From Pseudomonas sp. HMWF032 (GTDB lineage: Bacteria; Pseudomonadota; Gammaproteobacteria; Pseudomonadales; Pseudomonadaceae): 64,000 nucleotides of DNA. Position numbers and translations under genes: made by a program. This document shows positions 25,102 to 33,885 of this stretch, piece after piece. Location: assembly GCF_003060885.1 (NCBI RefSeq), contig NZ_QAIG01000005.1, positions 1,239,090-1,303,089 on the forward strand. The letters run 5' to 3'. The notes beneath the pieces are model-generated. The model saw only the letters and a program-made list of their open reading frames with translations. It was not told the DNA's origin and made no database searches. How positions within the stretch are numbered: position 1 is the first letter of the stretch; each line of letters opens with the position of its first letter.

Positions 25102-26466
25102 TTAAGGGCTCATCGCGTCCCAGGGCCGTAGGCGTGACAGCAGCCAGTCCAACGCCCAGATCAGCAGCAGGGATGCGCCCACCAGCGGGAAGGCCGCGCC
25201 CAGCAGGCCCATGATCACCATCGCGGTTTTCCAGCGCGGCAGGTCGTGGCGCAGTGGCGGGACGCCTAATTTGCCGCTCGGCCGGCGCTGCCACCACATG
25301 ATCAAGCCGCTGATGGCACTGAGCAGCACCAGCAGGCAGACCGCGAGCATCAGCAACTGGTTGGCCAGGCCGAACAGCTTGCCTTCATGCAGCATCACCC
25401 CGGTTTCCACGGTTTTCGCCACCACGCCGTAATCCTTCCAGCGCACATCGGCGAGCACGGTGCCGCTGTACTGATCGATATGCAGGGTGGCGTCGTTACG
25501 CGGGTCGTCGGCAAACAGCGCGATGCTGTACACCCCGGTTTCACCTTTCGGCAGGGTGATGCTGTAACCCGGCTGTACGCCGCGCTCAGCTGCATTGTCG
25601 ACCACGTACTGCAGCAAATTGGCCGGAGACGCAGGCATTTCGGGGGCTGCGTGGCCGTTATGCGCAGCGTGTGGATCAGACGCCGGCAGCGGCGTGGTTT
25701 CCACCGCCCAGGCCACGGTCTGCTGACGGCTGGTGTTGAGGCTGCCGGTAAGCTTGCCGGACTGCGGGACGTCATCCCACATCGCCGCCGGGAAGTGATT
25801 CCAGGCACCGGCAAACTGGGCACCCCAGAAGCCGGTCCAGGTCATGCCGGTGAGCAGCATAAACAACAGCAGCAACGAACCCCAGAACCCGGTGACCGCA
25901 TGCAGGTCACGCCATAACAGTCGCCCACGGGCACTCAGCCGTGGCCACAGCACACCCGCCCCGGAGCGCCCGCGCGGCCACCACAGGTACAGGCCGGAGA
26001 CCACCAGCACAATGCCCCAACCGGCCGCCAGTTCGATCAAACGATCACCCAGCGTCCCAACCATCAGGTCGCTGTGCAGCTGACGGGCGATGGCCTGCAG
26101 GTTGAACTGCTCATCCTGGCTACCGAGAATCCTGGCGCTGTAGGGATCAACGAATACATTGAGACCCTGGTCGGCGGTTTCCAGCACAAACTGCGCGCTG
26201 CGCTCGGCGTTCAGCGGCGGCAGGTACTGCGTGATGCTCGCCTGGGGATACGCCTGACGCACCAACGCCAATTGCTGATCCGCCGAGATCGCCTGCTCGG
26301 CCGGCGTGACCTGCAGCAGTTCGGCATACATCAGCTGATCCAGTTGCGGCTTGAACAGGTAAATGATGCCGGTGACCGAGAGCAGGATCAGAAACGGAAT
26401 CACAAACAGCCCGGCATAGAAATGCCAGCGCCAGGCCAGGTTGTAGAACGAGACAGAATCACGCAT
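25102..26466 (-). CDS. PepSY-TM membrane protein with His-rich periplasmic loop
   Basis: A 454-aa inner-membrane protein of the PepSY-associated TM (PiuB/FoxB-like) family, thought to act as a haem-containing reductase that frees metal from imported chelates. Visible: TM1 near residues 14-36 (HFYAGLFVIPFLILLSVTGIIYL), TM2 (GWGIVLVVSGLYLWWPRG), TM3 (LHAVTGFWGSLLLLFMLLTGM), TM4 (LLMLAVCLLVLLSAISGLIMWWQRR) and TM5 near the end. The conserved His in WHFYAG, LHSDLM, LHAVTG and LHEGKLFG are candidate haem ligands. The loop near 262-272 reads DPHAAHNGHAAPEM and could bind copper. ATG 26466 preferred over the TTG nine bases upstream. Confidence 0.9.
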   Translation of the reverse strand: MRDSVSFYNLAWRWHFYAGLFVIPFLILLSVTGIIYLFKPQLDQLMYAELLQVTPAEQAISADQQLALVRQAYPQASITQYLPPLNAERSAQFVLETADQGLNVFVDPYSARILGSQDEQFNLQAIARQLHSDLMVGTLGDRLIELAAGWGIVLVVSGLYLWWPRGRSGAGVLWPRLSARGRLLWRDLHAVTGFWGSLLLLFMLLTGMTWTGFWGAQFAGAWNHFPAAMWDDVPQSGKLTGSLNTSRQQTVAWAVETTPLPASDPHAAHNGHAAPEMPASPANLLQYVVDNAAERGVQPGYSITLPKGETGVYSIALFADDPRNDATLHIDQYSGTVLADVRWKDYGVVAKTVETGVMLHEGKLFGLANQLLMLAVCLLVLLSAISGLIMWWQRRPSGKLGVPPLRHDLPRWKTAMVIMGLLGAAFPLVGASLLLIWALDWLLSRLRPWDAMSP

Positions 26467-26544
26467 TCCTAACAACGCCCCCGAAAGACGTGAAGGACAC
26501 TACACAACGCGTGTCGAGCACAACGCCAAAACAAATGCGTAACG

Positions 26545-28050
26545 TCATCTTAAAGACCCCCTCACGTTAATAAGTGCACCATTGCGCAGAGCGCGCCGCC
26601 CACGCAGCCGCCGCCAGCCCATAACCGTGCCGCTCAGGCAAATCAGCAAACCACCCAGGCTGGCCAGCCACATCCAACCATCCCAAAGGGGCCGGTGTTG
26701 CAGCAGTGGCAGCCAATCCCAGCTGTGCAGCAGGGCAAATAGCCAGCGCGAGGCGCGCTGGCCTTCATCCATTCGGCCGAGTAATGCACCGGTGCGCGGA
26801 TCAAGGTGCAGCCAGGTATTGGCCGGGTCATTGAAGCGCACCCGCAGGATTGGCAATGGCCGTTCCAGGTGCCCGGTCATGCTGTGCTCGGCCCGGCCGT
26901 AGTAGTAAAAATCGTAGGTTGTCAGGCGCTCGACAGTGGGCACATCCCCAGGTCGAATGGCCTGAACCACCCGCAACAGTTCCGCTTCATCCAAGCGCCA
27001 CTGCGGTGTGGATGCATCCATGGCCAGCACCGCGCTGGCACCCGTATTGTCCACACCCAGCAGATAGCCACGGCCACCCAACAGGCGCCAATGCAGCTCA
27101 CGCACCGGCAGGCCCATCGCATTGAAACGCGACAAAGCCTGTTCAGGCCCGAGAGGAAAGGCTTCAGCCTGCAACGCTGCGCCTTGATAGGGCGCCAGGT
27201 TCAACGGAGTCGCGCTGTCCAGCAGCCGCCAGGGGTTCATCGACATCAAGCCGCTGAAAATCCAGGTCAGCGCCAACCCACCAAACAACAAACCACCAAT
27301 GTGGTGCCAACGTGCCAGCCCTTTATAAGGGCTGCGCGCGCCACTGCGATAAGGTGTGGCGAAGCGCCAACGCAGGAGGCCGACCACAATGCCCAGGAGC
27401 GTCATCAGGGTGGCGGCCACTGACAGGTAGATCACCACATCACTCCACCAGCGATCCAGAACGCCACCGCGCAGGGGATAAAGCCAGTGCAGCCAGGCGC
27501 CCAGCCAGTTCCAAGTACGCTCGGTGAAAGTGGCATCACGCACCACTTCACCGCTGCGCCCAGAGACATACAGCAGCGTGCCGTCATCCAGCCCCACGCG
27601 ATGCAACGGCCGATCGCCGTCGAGCGCGCGCGAGTGCGTCCAGGCGTCCTCCTGTATGGAGGCCTGGAAGTGCACCGCACGCTCAGCGGCAAAGGGTTGA
27701 GCGGCGGCCACAGCCTCTGCCGGGGTCACCGAGTCGATACGCTTACCGCTGCGCGCATCAACCGCCACCGCCCCCGTCGCAAACCGCACAACAAAGCGCG
27801 GCTCACCGGCCACCGTGGTCAGCCGAATAGATGCCGGGGCGGCTTTCTCTCCCGTAGCCGCCAGCACCTGCTCGAGCGGTACGCAACAGCCCTCCAACGA
27901 CAACGGGGGCAGATGGGCCAGGTGCTCGCGCTGGGTCAGTTTGGGATAGCCGACATACATCATCACCAAGCCAGACACGAACCAGAGCACCATCAGCAAG
28001 CAGAGGAAAATCCCCAGCCAGCGATGCCACAGGTAGAGATAGCGTTTCAT
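26545..28050 (-). CDS. PepSY-TM membrane protein (second)
   Basis: A 501-aa inner-membrane protein of the same broad PepSY-TM family. TM1 is near residues 9-34 (WLGIFLCLLMVLWFVSGLVMMYVG), with further helices around 210-230 (VVIYLSVAATLMTLLGIVVGLLRW), 250-272 (GGLLFGGLALTWIFSGLMSM) and near the C-terminus (GWMWLASLGGLLICLSGTVMGWRR). His in LWHRWLG, LHWLYP, RWHHIGG and LLHSWDW fit haem-binding positions. It starts eleven bases after the TonB receptor stop codon, so the receptor and this putative reductase are one transcriptional unit. A role in ferric- or cupric-chelate reduction is inferred from family and context. Confidence 0.88.
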   Translation of the reverse strand: MKRYLYLWHRWLGIFLCLLMVLWFVSGLVMMYVGYPKLTQREHLAHLPPLSLEGCCVPLEQVLAATGEKAAPASIRLTTVAGEPRFVVRFATGAVAVDARSGKRIDSVTPAEAVAAAQPFAAERAVHFQASIQEDAWTHSRALDGDRPLHRVGLDDGTLLYVSGRSGEVVRDATFTERTWNWLGAWLHWLYPLRGGVLDRWWSDVVIYLSVAATLMTLLGIVVGLLRWRFATPYRSGARSPYKGLARWHHIGGLLFGGLALTWIFSGLMSMNPWRLLDSATPLNLAPYQGAALQAEAFPLGPEQALSRFNAMGLPVRELHWRLLGGRGYLLGVDNTGASAVLAMDASTPQWRLDEAELLRVVQAIRPGDVPTVERLTTYDFYYYGRAEHSMTGHLERPLPILRVRFNDPANTWLHLDPRTGALLGRMDEGQRASRWLFALLHSWDWLPLLQHRPLWDGWMWLASLGGLLICLSGTVMGWRRLRGRRALRNGALINVRGSLR

Positions 28051-28061
28051 CCGGCGACCTC

Positions 28062-30221
28062 TTAAAAGCGTGTTTGCAAGGCCAACTCAAACGACCGGGG
28101 CGCACCAAGGAACAGCATGTCGCTGCTGGCCCAGCTGGCGTATACCTCGTCGGTCAGGTTACGCGCCCGCAAGGTCAACAGGCTTTCGGCATCCAGGCGG
28201 TAGCTGACAAATGCACCGAACAAGGTATAGGCCGGTGCTTTTAGCTGATTGGCCGCATCGGTATACACCGAGGCTACATAGCGGCTGTCTGCACCGACCT
28301 GCCACTGTGGCGCCAGGTCATAGGTCAGCCACAGGTTGGCAACCTGATCGGGCACGTTGCTCGGCGTGTTGCCCTTACGCGAGATCGACTGCCCGCCCAC
28401 GCTTTCATTGAACTCATCGTATTGAGCATCGATCCACGCCACATTGGCTTCTGCCAGCAGGCGCGGGGTGATGCGCAGCGCTGTTGCCAGCTCTACACCA
28501 AGCGTCGATTGCTTGCCGACCGGCAGCGTTTGTCCGGGGTTAGCGGGGTCGCGCGTAGCCAGGTTTTCGCGTTCGATCTTGTAAGCGGCAACGGTGGTGG
28601 AGGCGCGCCCGTCGAGGAAATCAAACTTGCTGCCGACCTCCAGTTGACGGCCCTTGGTCAGGTCAAAATCCTGTACTTGTCCCAGGGTAGCCGTCGTGAG
28701 AACCCCAGCAGGCGGGTCGGCAGCCGTGCTGTATTGCACATACACATTGGCAGCAGGACTCAAGGCATAGACCATACCGACACGGCCAGTGGTGGGCTCG
28801 TACTCCCGGGCGAAAAACGCCGGGTTGGTCAGGCTGGCAGCCTGGTGGTTGGTCACGTCCAGATCGATGCGATCATGCCGCAGGCCGGTCAACAGGGACA
28901 GACGCTCAGTCAGCTCCAGACGGTTTTCGACAAACAATGCCCAGGTGTCGAGTTGATTGGTGCGCTGGCGTGCGTAACCAGGGGTCATACCGGGCAGGTC
29001 GAAGAAATGCCCGGGCTCGAAATGCTCAGCATCCACCACACCGAAGGGACCGGCGACCGAACGTGGATAGCGGGTTTGCACGTTATGGCTGTAGTCCAGA
29101 CCGGCAGCCCATTCACTCGACAGGCCAAACAGCCCGCCCTGATGACGCACCTCAAATCGATTGCCATTAAGCTCCTGATCATGCCGTTGCAGCAGCGCGT
29201 TACTACGCTGCACGGCGCTATTAGTGGCATCCGTGTAGGCGTAGGTCTCCAGGTTGCGGTAATCACGCTGCGCGTTGTAGTGGTAAAGCGTATTACGCAG
29301 GCGGGTGGCGTCCGTCAGCTGATACTCGGTGATGGAACGCACCCAGCGCACACGCTGTTCATAGCGTCCGTCTGCAACGTTGTAGTTCTCAAAGCGCCGG
29401 CTCTCGTCCACCTTCAGGTCACCCGAGCGCCCCTTGAGCACCGGGCTGCCCCAATAAGGACTGTCGACCTGTTCTTCCTGATACTCAAACGCCAGGGTGT
29501 GCGACAGCTGCTCGTTGAAGTCCGTGAGCAGGGAAAAGGCGCTGGTCCAGGCCTCACGCTGTTCGCGATCCACATAGCCATTGCTGCTGGTGCGGCTGAC
29601 ATCCATACGCAGGTGATTGGCTTCACCCAGCGGCTGGTTGAAACCATAGGCCAGTTCGTTGGCATCAAACGAGCCGTAGCGGATGCGTCCTTCGCTGAAC
29701 GCCTGATCGCGCGTGGCCAATTTAGTCAGGTAGTTGATCGAACCACCGACAGCACCCGATCCATTGAGAAAGCTGGACGCACCACCGACCGCTTCAACCC
29801 GGTCATAAATCCAGCTGTCCACCGGACGCGCGGCAATGGCGTCGTATTGCACCGTGATGCCGTTAAACATCTGCGTGACCTGGCTGCCGGTAAAGCCACG
29901 CCACGACACGGCACCGGCAAAGCCTGGCGGTGCCGCGGCTACTACACCCGGTACGCCATTGAGCATCTGCTGGGTGTTGTCCGCACCGCGCCGTTCAATC
30001 TGCTCGCGGCTAACGACACTGACCGAAGCCGGCGTTTCCCGAGGCGTCAGCCCCAAACGTGATGCGCTCTCAGCGGGCGTATCGAGCGACAGCTCCGACG
30101 CCAACGCCGCGCGGCCACGAACTTCAGTGTCGGGCAAGGTAACGGCCTGTTCAGCCCAGAGTGAGGGGGTTACAGCGCACAGCAAAGCAGCGCCCAGGGC
30201 GCGGGAAGACGGTATAGACAT
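28062..30221 (-). CDS. TonB-dependent siderophore receptor-like protein
   Basis: A 719-aa outer-membrane receptor. The start at 30221 gives a good signal peptide, MSIPSSRALGAALLCAVTPSLWA; an upstream in-frame start would add 20 unlikely residues. The plug shows LGLTPRETPASVSVVSREQIERRGADNTQQMLNGVPGV and RVEAVGGASSFLNGSGAVGGSINYLTK, typical of FhuE/FoxA-type siderophore receptors. The barrel ends with a terminal Phe (LALQTRF). There is no N-terminal signalling domain, so it would not act through a FecR-type system. It sits directly upstream of a PepSY-TM reductase gene. Iron-siderophore uptake is the default guess; no Fur box was seen. Confidence 0.9.
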   Translation of the reverse strand: MSIPSSRALGAALLCAVTPSLWAEQAVTLPDTEVRGRAALASELSLDTPAESASRLGLTPRETPASVSVVSREQIERRGADNTQQMLNGVPGVVAAAPPGFAGAVSWRGFTGSQVTQMFNGITVQYDAIAARPVDSWIYDRVEAVGGASSFLNGSGAVGGSINYLTKLATRDQAFSEGRIRYGSFDANELAYGFNQPLGEANHLRMDVSRTSSNGYVDREQREAWTSAFSLLTDFNEQLSHTLAFEYQEEQVDSPYWGSPVLKGRSGDLKVDESRRFENYNVADGRYEQRVRWVRSITEYQLTDATRLRNTLYHYNAQRDYRNLETYAYTDATNSAVQRSNALLQRHDQELNGNRFEVRHQGGLFGLSSEWAAGLDYSHNVQTRYPRSVAGPFGVVDAEHFEPGHFFDLPGMTPGYARQRTNQLDTWALFVENRLELTERLSLLTGLRHDRIDLDVTNHQAASLTNPAFFAREYEPTTGRVGMVYALSPAANVYVQYSTAADPPAGVLTTATLGQVQDFDLTKGRQLEVGSKFDFLDGRASTTVAAYKIERENLATRDPANPGQTLPVGKQSTLGVELATALRITPRLLAEANVAWIDAQYDEFNESVGGQSISRKGNTPSNVPDQVANLWLTYDLAPQWQVGADSRYVASVYTDAANQLKAPAYTLFGAFVSYRLDAESLLTLRARNLTDEVYASWASSDMLFLGAPRSFELALQTRF

Positions 30222-30311
30222 AGCGTATTGTTTTCCTGAAAACACAAGCAATCGCACGCGGCATGGCTTCACCACATGCAAACGGTGGGCGCGCCCTAAA
30301 GGCGCCGTGCA

Positions 30312-30695
30312 TCAGGAACGTGGAGAGGCGCGGGGATTGGCCGAAGGCCAGAGGTAGCGAACCGGTCGCGGGGTAAAGAAAAATGTCAGCAGGGGCGCGC
30401 GACTGGGCGCCAGCAGGCCCAACAAACCGAAGAGCGCCGCCAGGATGATCGCGCTGAAGGTGGAACTCAGGGAACAACCGGCGCCGGTGGCCGGATTGGG
30501 CGCCACCACACCGGAGCCATCCAGATCGGCACCGGCACCGAAGTTGCCCTCGAAGGAGCAGTACTGGCTGTCCAGACCACTCAATTGCAAACCGGCCATT
30601 TGCCCATGCCCGATACTGCAGGCGAATGCACTGAACAGAACGCTGAAATACAGCATCCAGGCCAGCAGACGACGGTCAGTACAGGTCATTTTCAT
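30312..30695 (-). CDS. DUF2946-family protein (second)
   Basis: A 127-aa protein starting MKMTCTDRRLLAWMLYFSVLFSAFACSIGHGQMAGLQL. An N-terminal helix is followed by a segment with Cys, His and Met residues, then a C-terminal hydrophobic stretch (STFSAIILAALFGLLGLLAP) and a tail TFFFTPRPVRYLWPSANPRASP typical of one DUF2946 subgroup. The upstream frame is open for 42 more codons but lacks coding character, so the inner ATG is chosen. It lies 90 bases before the siderophore receptor and probably leads the metal-uptake block. Function unknown. Confidence 0.83.
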   Translation of the reverse strand: MKMTCTDRRLLAWMLYFSVLFSAFACSIGHGQMAGLQLSGLDSQYCSFEGNFGAGADLDGSGVVAPNPATGAGCSLSSTFSAIILAALFGLLGLLAPSRAPLLTFFFTPRPVRYLWPSANPRASPRS

Positions 30696-31014
30696 GGGGC
30701 GCGACTCTAGCATTGCTCCGGGTGCCTGTGACACAGCGGCACTGCGATGCAATGTCGCATGTGGCCGACAACAATAGTAGTGGGGCATTGGCAGAATGTC
30801 CCCCGGCTTCAGGCGGCGCATACGACAGTCAAAGCCAACACCATGCTTATGCGGCGATTCGGGACGCCCGCCTGGCCATACTGGAAGGCAGTAGCGCGGG
30901 CGGCTTAACTCAGGGCAGTATTAAATAAGCGCCAAGGCCATGCCGTAACGCCGCCTGCATGGATGAGTGCACGACCTCAACGTGGGCATCCGCCAACGCC
31001 GCTAGGAGCATCGA
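30696..31014. other. Divergent promoter region
   Basis: 319 bases between the minus-strand metal-uptake block and the plus-strand GltS-type gene. It contains the small dyad GCGATGCAATGTCGC near 30746 and an AGGAG ribosome site at the right end. No gene and no Fur-like sequence seen. Confidence 0.55.
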
Positions 31015-32211
31015 GTGACCCTACTCCCCTTGGAAACCCTGCTGATCGCCGCGCTGGTGCTGTTGCTAGGACGTGTGGTCAACCGCCTGGTGCCCTGGCT
31101 GTCGCACTACAACATCCCGGACCCCATAACCGGCGGTCTGCTGTTTGCTCTCGGTATGCTCTTTGCCGGGCAGTTTTCCCCGGCCGAGGTGGTGTTTGAC
31201 AACACCCTCAAGCCCGTACTTTTGCTGGCGTTTTTTGCGGCTGTGGGTTTGTCGGCCAATCTCAGTTTGCTCAGGCAAGGCGGCAAGCGGTTACTGCTGT
31301 TTGTTCTGGTACTGATCCCTTTCCTGTTTCTGCAAAACCTCACCGGCTTGCTGATTGCCTGGGGGCTGGACATGCACCCGCTGATGGGCCTTGTGGGCGG
31401 CAGTATTACCTTGGTCGGTGGCCACGGTACGGGGGCGGCCTATGCCGAGCGCTTTGCCGAAGTGAACAACATCCAGTCGATCATGGAACTGGCCATGACC
31501 GCCGCGACCCTGGGGCTGGTGCTGGGCGGTATCTGCGGCGGGCCGCTGGCCCAATGGCTGATCAAGCGTCATAACCTCGCCAACAACGTGACGGGCCAAC
31601 CCACCCCGCAGAGCGCCCAAGACACCCAGGCAAACGCGCCAATCAGCGCGGGGAATCTGATTCCGGTTCTCGCCGCTGTACTGATTGCCGTCATCGCCGG
31701 GCGCTGGCTGGGTGATCTGGTCAGTGGCGGCCCTGTCACCTTACCCAGCTTTCTCTGGTGCTTGCTGGTGGGTGTGTTGATTCGCAACGCGGGTCATCTG
31801 GTGGGCCTGCGCTTGAACGACTCAGGGATCGATATGCTCTCGAGCCTAACCTTGGCGCTGTTTCTCGCCATCACCATGATGACCCTGAACCTGGCCAACG
31901 TCGCCAGCCTGGCGGGCCCCTTAATCGTCATTCTGCTTGGGCAACTGCTGCTGGTGGTGGTCTATGGCGGCTGGCTGGTGTACCGCGCAGTGGGACGTGA
32001 TTACGAGAGCGCCGTCATGTCAGCCGCCTTTTGCGGTTTTGCCCTGGGCGCGACGGCCACGGCGATTGCCAATATGCAGGCCATCACTCAGAAGTACGGC
32101 CCCGCACCCCAGGCCTTTTTGGTCGTGCCCTTGATCGGGGCGTTCCTGATTGACCTGCTTAACGCGCTGGTGCTAACGGGTTATCTGTCACTGCCATGGA
32201 TCGGAGGTTAA
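31015..32211 (+). CDS. GltS-type sodium/glutamate symporter (ESS family)
   Basis: A 398-aa inner-membrane carrier, close to the usual GltS length, with about ten helices in two inverted halves. Family motif GGSITLVGGHGTGAAYAERF lies in the first half and CGFALGATATAIANMQAITQKYGPAPQAFLVVPLIGAFLIDLLNALVL in the second. GltS carriers import glutamate with sodium. The start is GTG at 31015, supported by TAGGAGCATCGA upstream. The next gene, a TAXI-domain lipoprotein, starts two bases after this stop codon with its own strong ribosome site inside the carrier's last codons, so the two form an operon and probably act together. Confidence 0.92.
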   Translation: MTLLPLETLLIAALVLLLGRVVNRLVPWLSHYNIPDPITGGLLFALGMLFAGQFSPAEVVFDNTLKPVLLLAFFAAVGLSANLSLLRQGGKRLLLFVLVLIPFLFLQNLTGLLIAWGLDMHPLMGLVGGSITLVGGHGTGAAYAERFAEVNNIQSIMELAMTAATLGLVLGGICGGPLAQWLIKRHNLANNVTGQPTPQSAQDTQANAPISAGNLIPVLAAVLIAVIAGRWLGDLVSGGPVTLPSFLWCLLVGVLIRNAGHLVGLRLNDSGIDMLSSLTLALFLAITMMTLNLANVASLAGPLIVILLGQLLLVVVYGGWLVYRAVGRDYESAVMSAAFCGFALGATATAIANMQAITQKYGPAPQAFLVVPLIGAFLIDLLNALVLTGYLSLPWIGG

Positions 32212-32213
32212 GC

Positions 32214-33716
32214 ATGCGCGCATTCATAGCCGTGCTCAGCCTGGTGCTGCTCTATGGCTGCTCCAAAGGTCCGGCCAGCGACACCTTGCAGCACGATGTG
32301 CAGCAACGTTTGCATCAAGCCTTTCCCGATTCGGTGTTACGCCTGACCGATCTCAAACGCCGCGGCACTGCCAACGACGCCAACGCGCCACCCGGCGAAA
32401 AGCGGTTGGTGGTCTACTTCGATGCCACGCTCAAGGTTGAACAGGCGCAAAATTTTGGTGCCTGGGACTCCCCAGGCGTGGCCAGCCTGATCAGCTTAAT
32501 GGGCGCAGGCCCGCGCGGGTTGAGCGGGATAGATACGGGCGGCAACCAGGCGGGCGATGCATTAACCATTCACGGCAGTCTGATTTACCGTGAACAGGGC
32601 GGCCAGTGGCTGGCTGAGGTGCCGCAAGGCTTTACCGCCCCGCGCGAGGCGCGCGCCAATGAAGGCGGCGGTAGCACACGGGAAAATCTGCTGAATGCGT
32701 TCAGCACGGCACTTAACCTCAGCCCCGGAGACTCCGGGCCACAGCAGCGCAAAGCCATCAGCGAAGAACTGGAACGTTCGCTGAATAACATTCAAGGGCG
32801 GCTGTCACGTTTAAAAAATGGCTACCCCTTGGCCGGTGGTCCACCCGGTGGCCAATACGCCCGGTTTGCCAACGCATTTAGCCAACAGCTCAGTGGTGAG
32901 GGCATCAGCCTGCCGGTGTTAAACACCGAGGGCGGCTTGGACAACCTGCGCCTGCTGCGCCAGGGCGATGCCATGCTGGCGCTGTCACAAAGCGATGCAG
33001 CCTACGCGGCCATCCACGGCACCGGTGCTTTACAGTCCCAAGGTCCGGACCCTGCCCTGCAGGCCATCGCCAGTCTTTATCCCGAGCCGGTGCATGTGCT
33101 GGTCAGGGCCGACAGCCCAATGCTGAAAATGGCTGATTTAAGCGGCAAGCGGATCAATATTGGCCAGCCTGGTTCAGCCTCACGCCTCACTGCACTGGCG
33201 ATTCTGGAGGCACACAAGCTGCCCCTGAGCGACCTGCAAACGGTGACCGAATTGGATCTGCAGCAGGCGCTGAAAGCACTGCGTGATGACCAACTGGATG
33301 CGCTGATTCATGTAATAGGCGCACCGGCTGATCACATCCGCGCCGCCAGCGAAGCCTTTGCGCTCAGGCTGATCCCACTGGAGTCAAGCGCACTCGAACG
33401 CCTGCAAGCACAACGCCCCGGCAGCTTTGCGTTCAGCTTTGCCGCCGAGACCTATCCGGGGCAGGCACAAGCGGTACCCACACTGGCAGTCGCCAGCATG
33501 TTACTGACAGGCGAGCAATTGACCCCTGCCGAAATAGAACGACTGGTTCAACTGTTGTTTGCCCGCAATAACCCATGGCTGGCCAATGGCAGCATCCAGG
33601 GCGCTCAGTTATCGAGCCGAAACGCCCTGCGCGAGCTTGGCGTGCCCATGCACAGCGCAGCGAAGAAAGCCCTGCTGGACCTGCAGAACACGCCGGTGCC
33701 GGCCACGACAGACTGA
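32214..33716 (+). CDS. TAXI-family (TRAP-type) solute-binding lipoprotein with N-terminal extension
   Basis: A 500-aa exported lipoprotein; the lipobox LLYGC gives Cys17 as the acylated residue. Residues about 20-190 form an extra domain that I do not recognise (HQAFPDSVLRLTDLKRRG..., VYFDATLKVEQAQNFGAWDSPGVASLISLMGAGPRG). Residues about 215-470 are a TAXI solute-binding domain: RFANAFSQQLSGEGISLPVLNTEGGLDNLRLLRQGDAMLALSQSDAAYAAIHG, ALQAIASLYPEPVHVLVRADSPMLKMADLSGKRINIGQPGSASRLTALAILEAH. Usual TAXI proteins are about 320 aa and serve DctQM-type permeases, none of which is present. The partner in the operon is instead a GltS-type carrier. Start ATG has GGAGGT five bases upstream. Confidence 0.9.
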   Translation: MRAFIAVLSLVLLYGCSKGPASDTLQHDVQQRLHQAFPDSVLRLTDLKRRGTANDANAPPGEKRLVVYFDATLKVEQAQNFGAWDSPGVASLISLMGAGPRGLSGIDTGGNQAGDALTIHGSLIYREQGGQWLAEVPQGFTAPREARANEGGGSTRENLLNAFSTALNLSPGDSGPQQRKAISEELERSLNNIQGRLSRLKNGYPLAGGPPGGQYARFANAFSQQLSGEGISLPVLNTEGGLDNLRLLRQGDAMLALSQSDAAYAAIHGTGALQSQGPDPALQAIASLYPEPVHVLVRADSPMLKMADLSGKRINIGQPGSASRLTALAILEAHKLPLSDLQTVTELDLQQALKALRDDQLDALIHVIGAPADHIRAASEAFALRLIPLESSALERLQAQRPGSFAFSFAAETYPGQAQAVPTLAVASMLLTGEQLTPAEIERLVQLLFARNNPWLANGSIQGAQLSSRNALRELGVPMHSAAKKALLDLQNTPVPATTD

Positions 33717-33885
33717 AGCACACGGCGCGCACCTAAGGACGTCTGCCACCACGGCTGCGTACAAATGCTACCGAAGTGCTCGGCAGATTCATGGCTGACA
33801 GCTACCCTTTCCGGAGTGCTAACGCGCTGTCAGGCGGCGTGAACACTCTCAACCTGTACATTGGATGACCTACAGGCGGTAAGCG

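Noticed and set aside
24954..31014. Fur boxes upstream of the TonB receptors and PepSY genes
   Set aside because: Looked for GATAATGATTATC-like repeats in each gap and found none; absence by eye is not proof.
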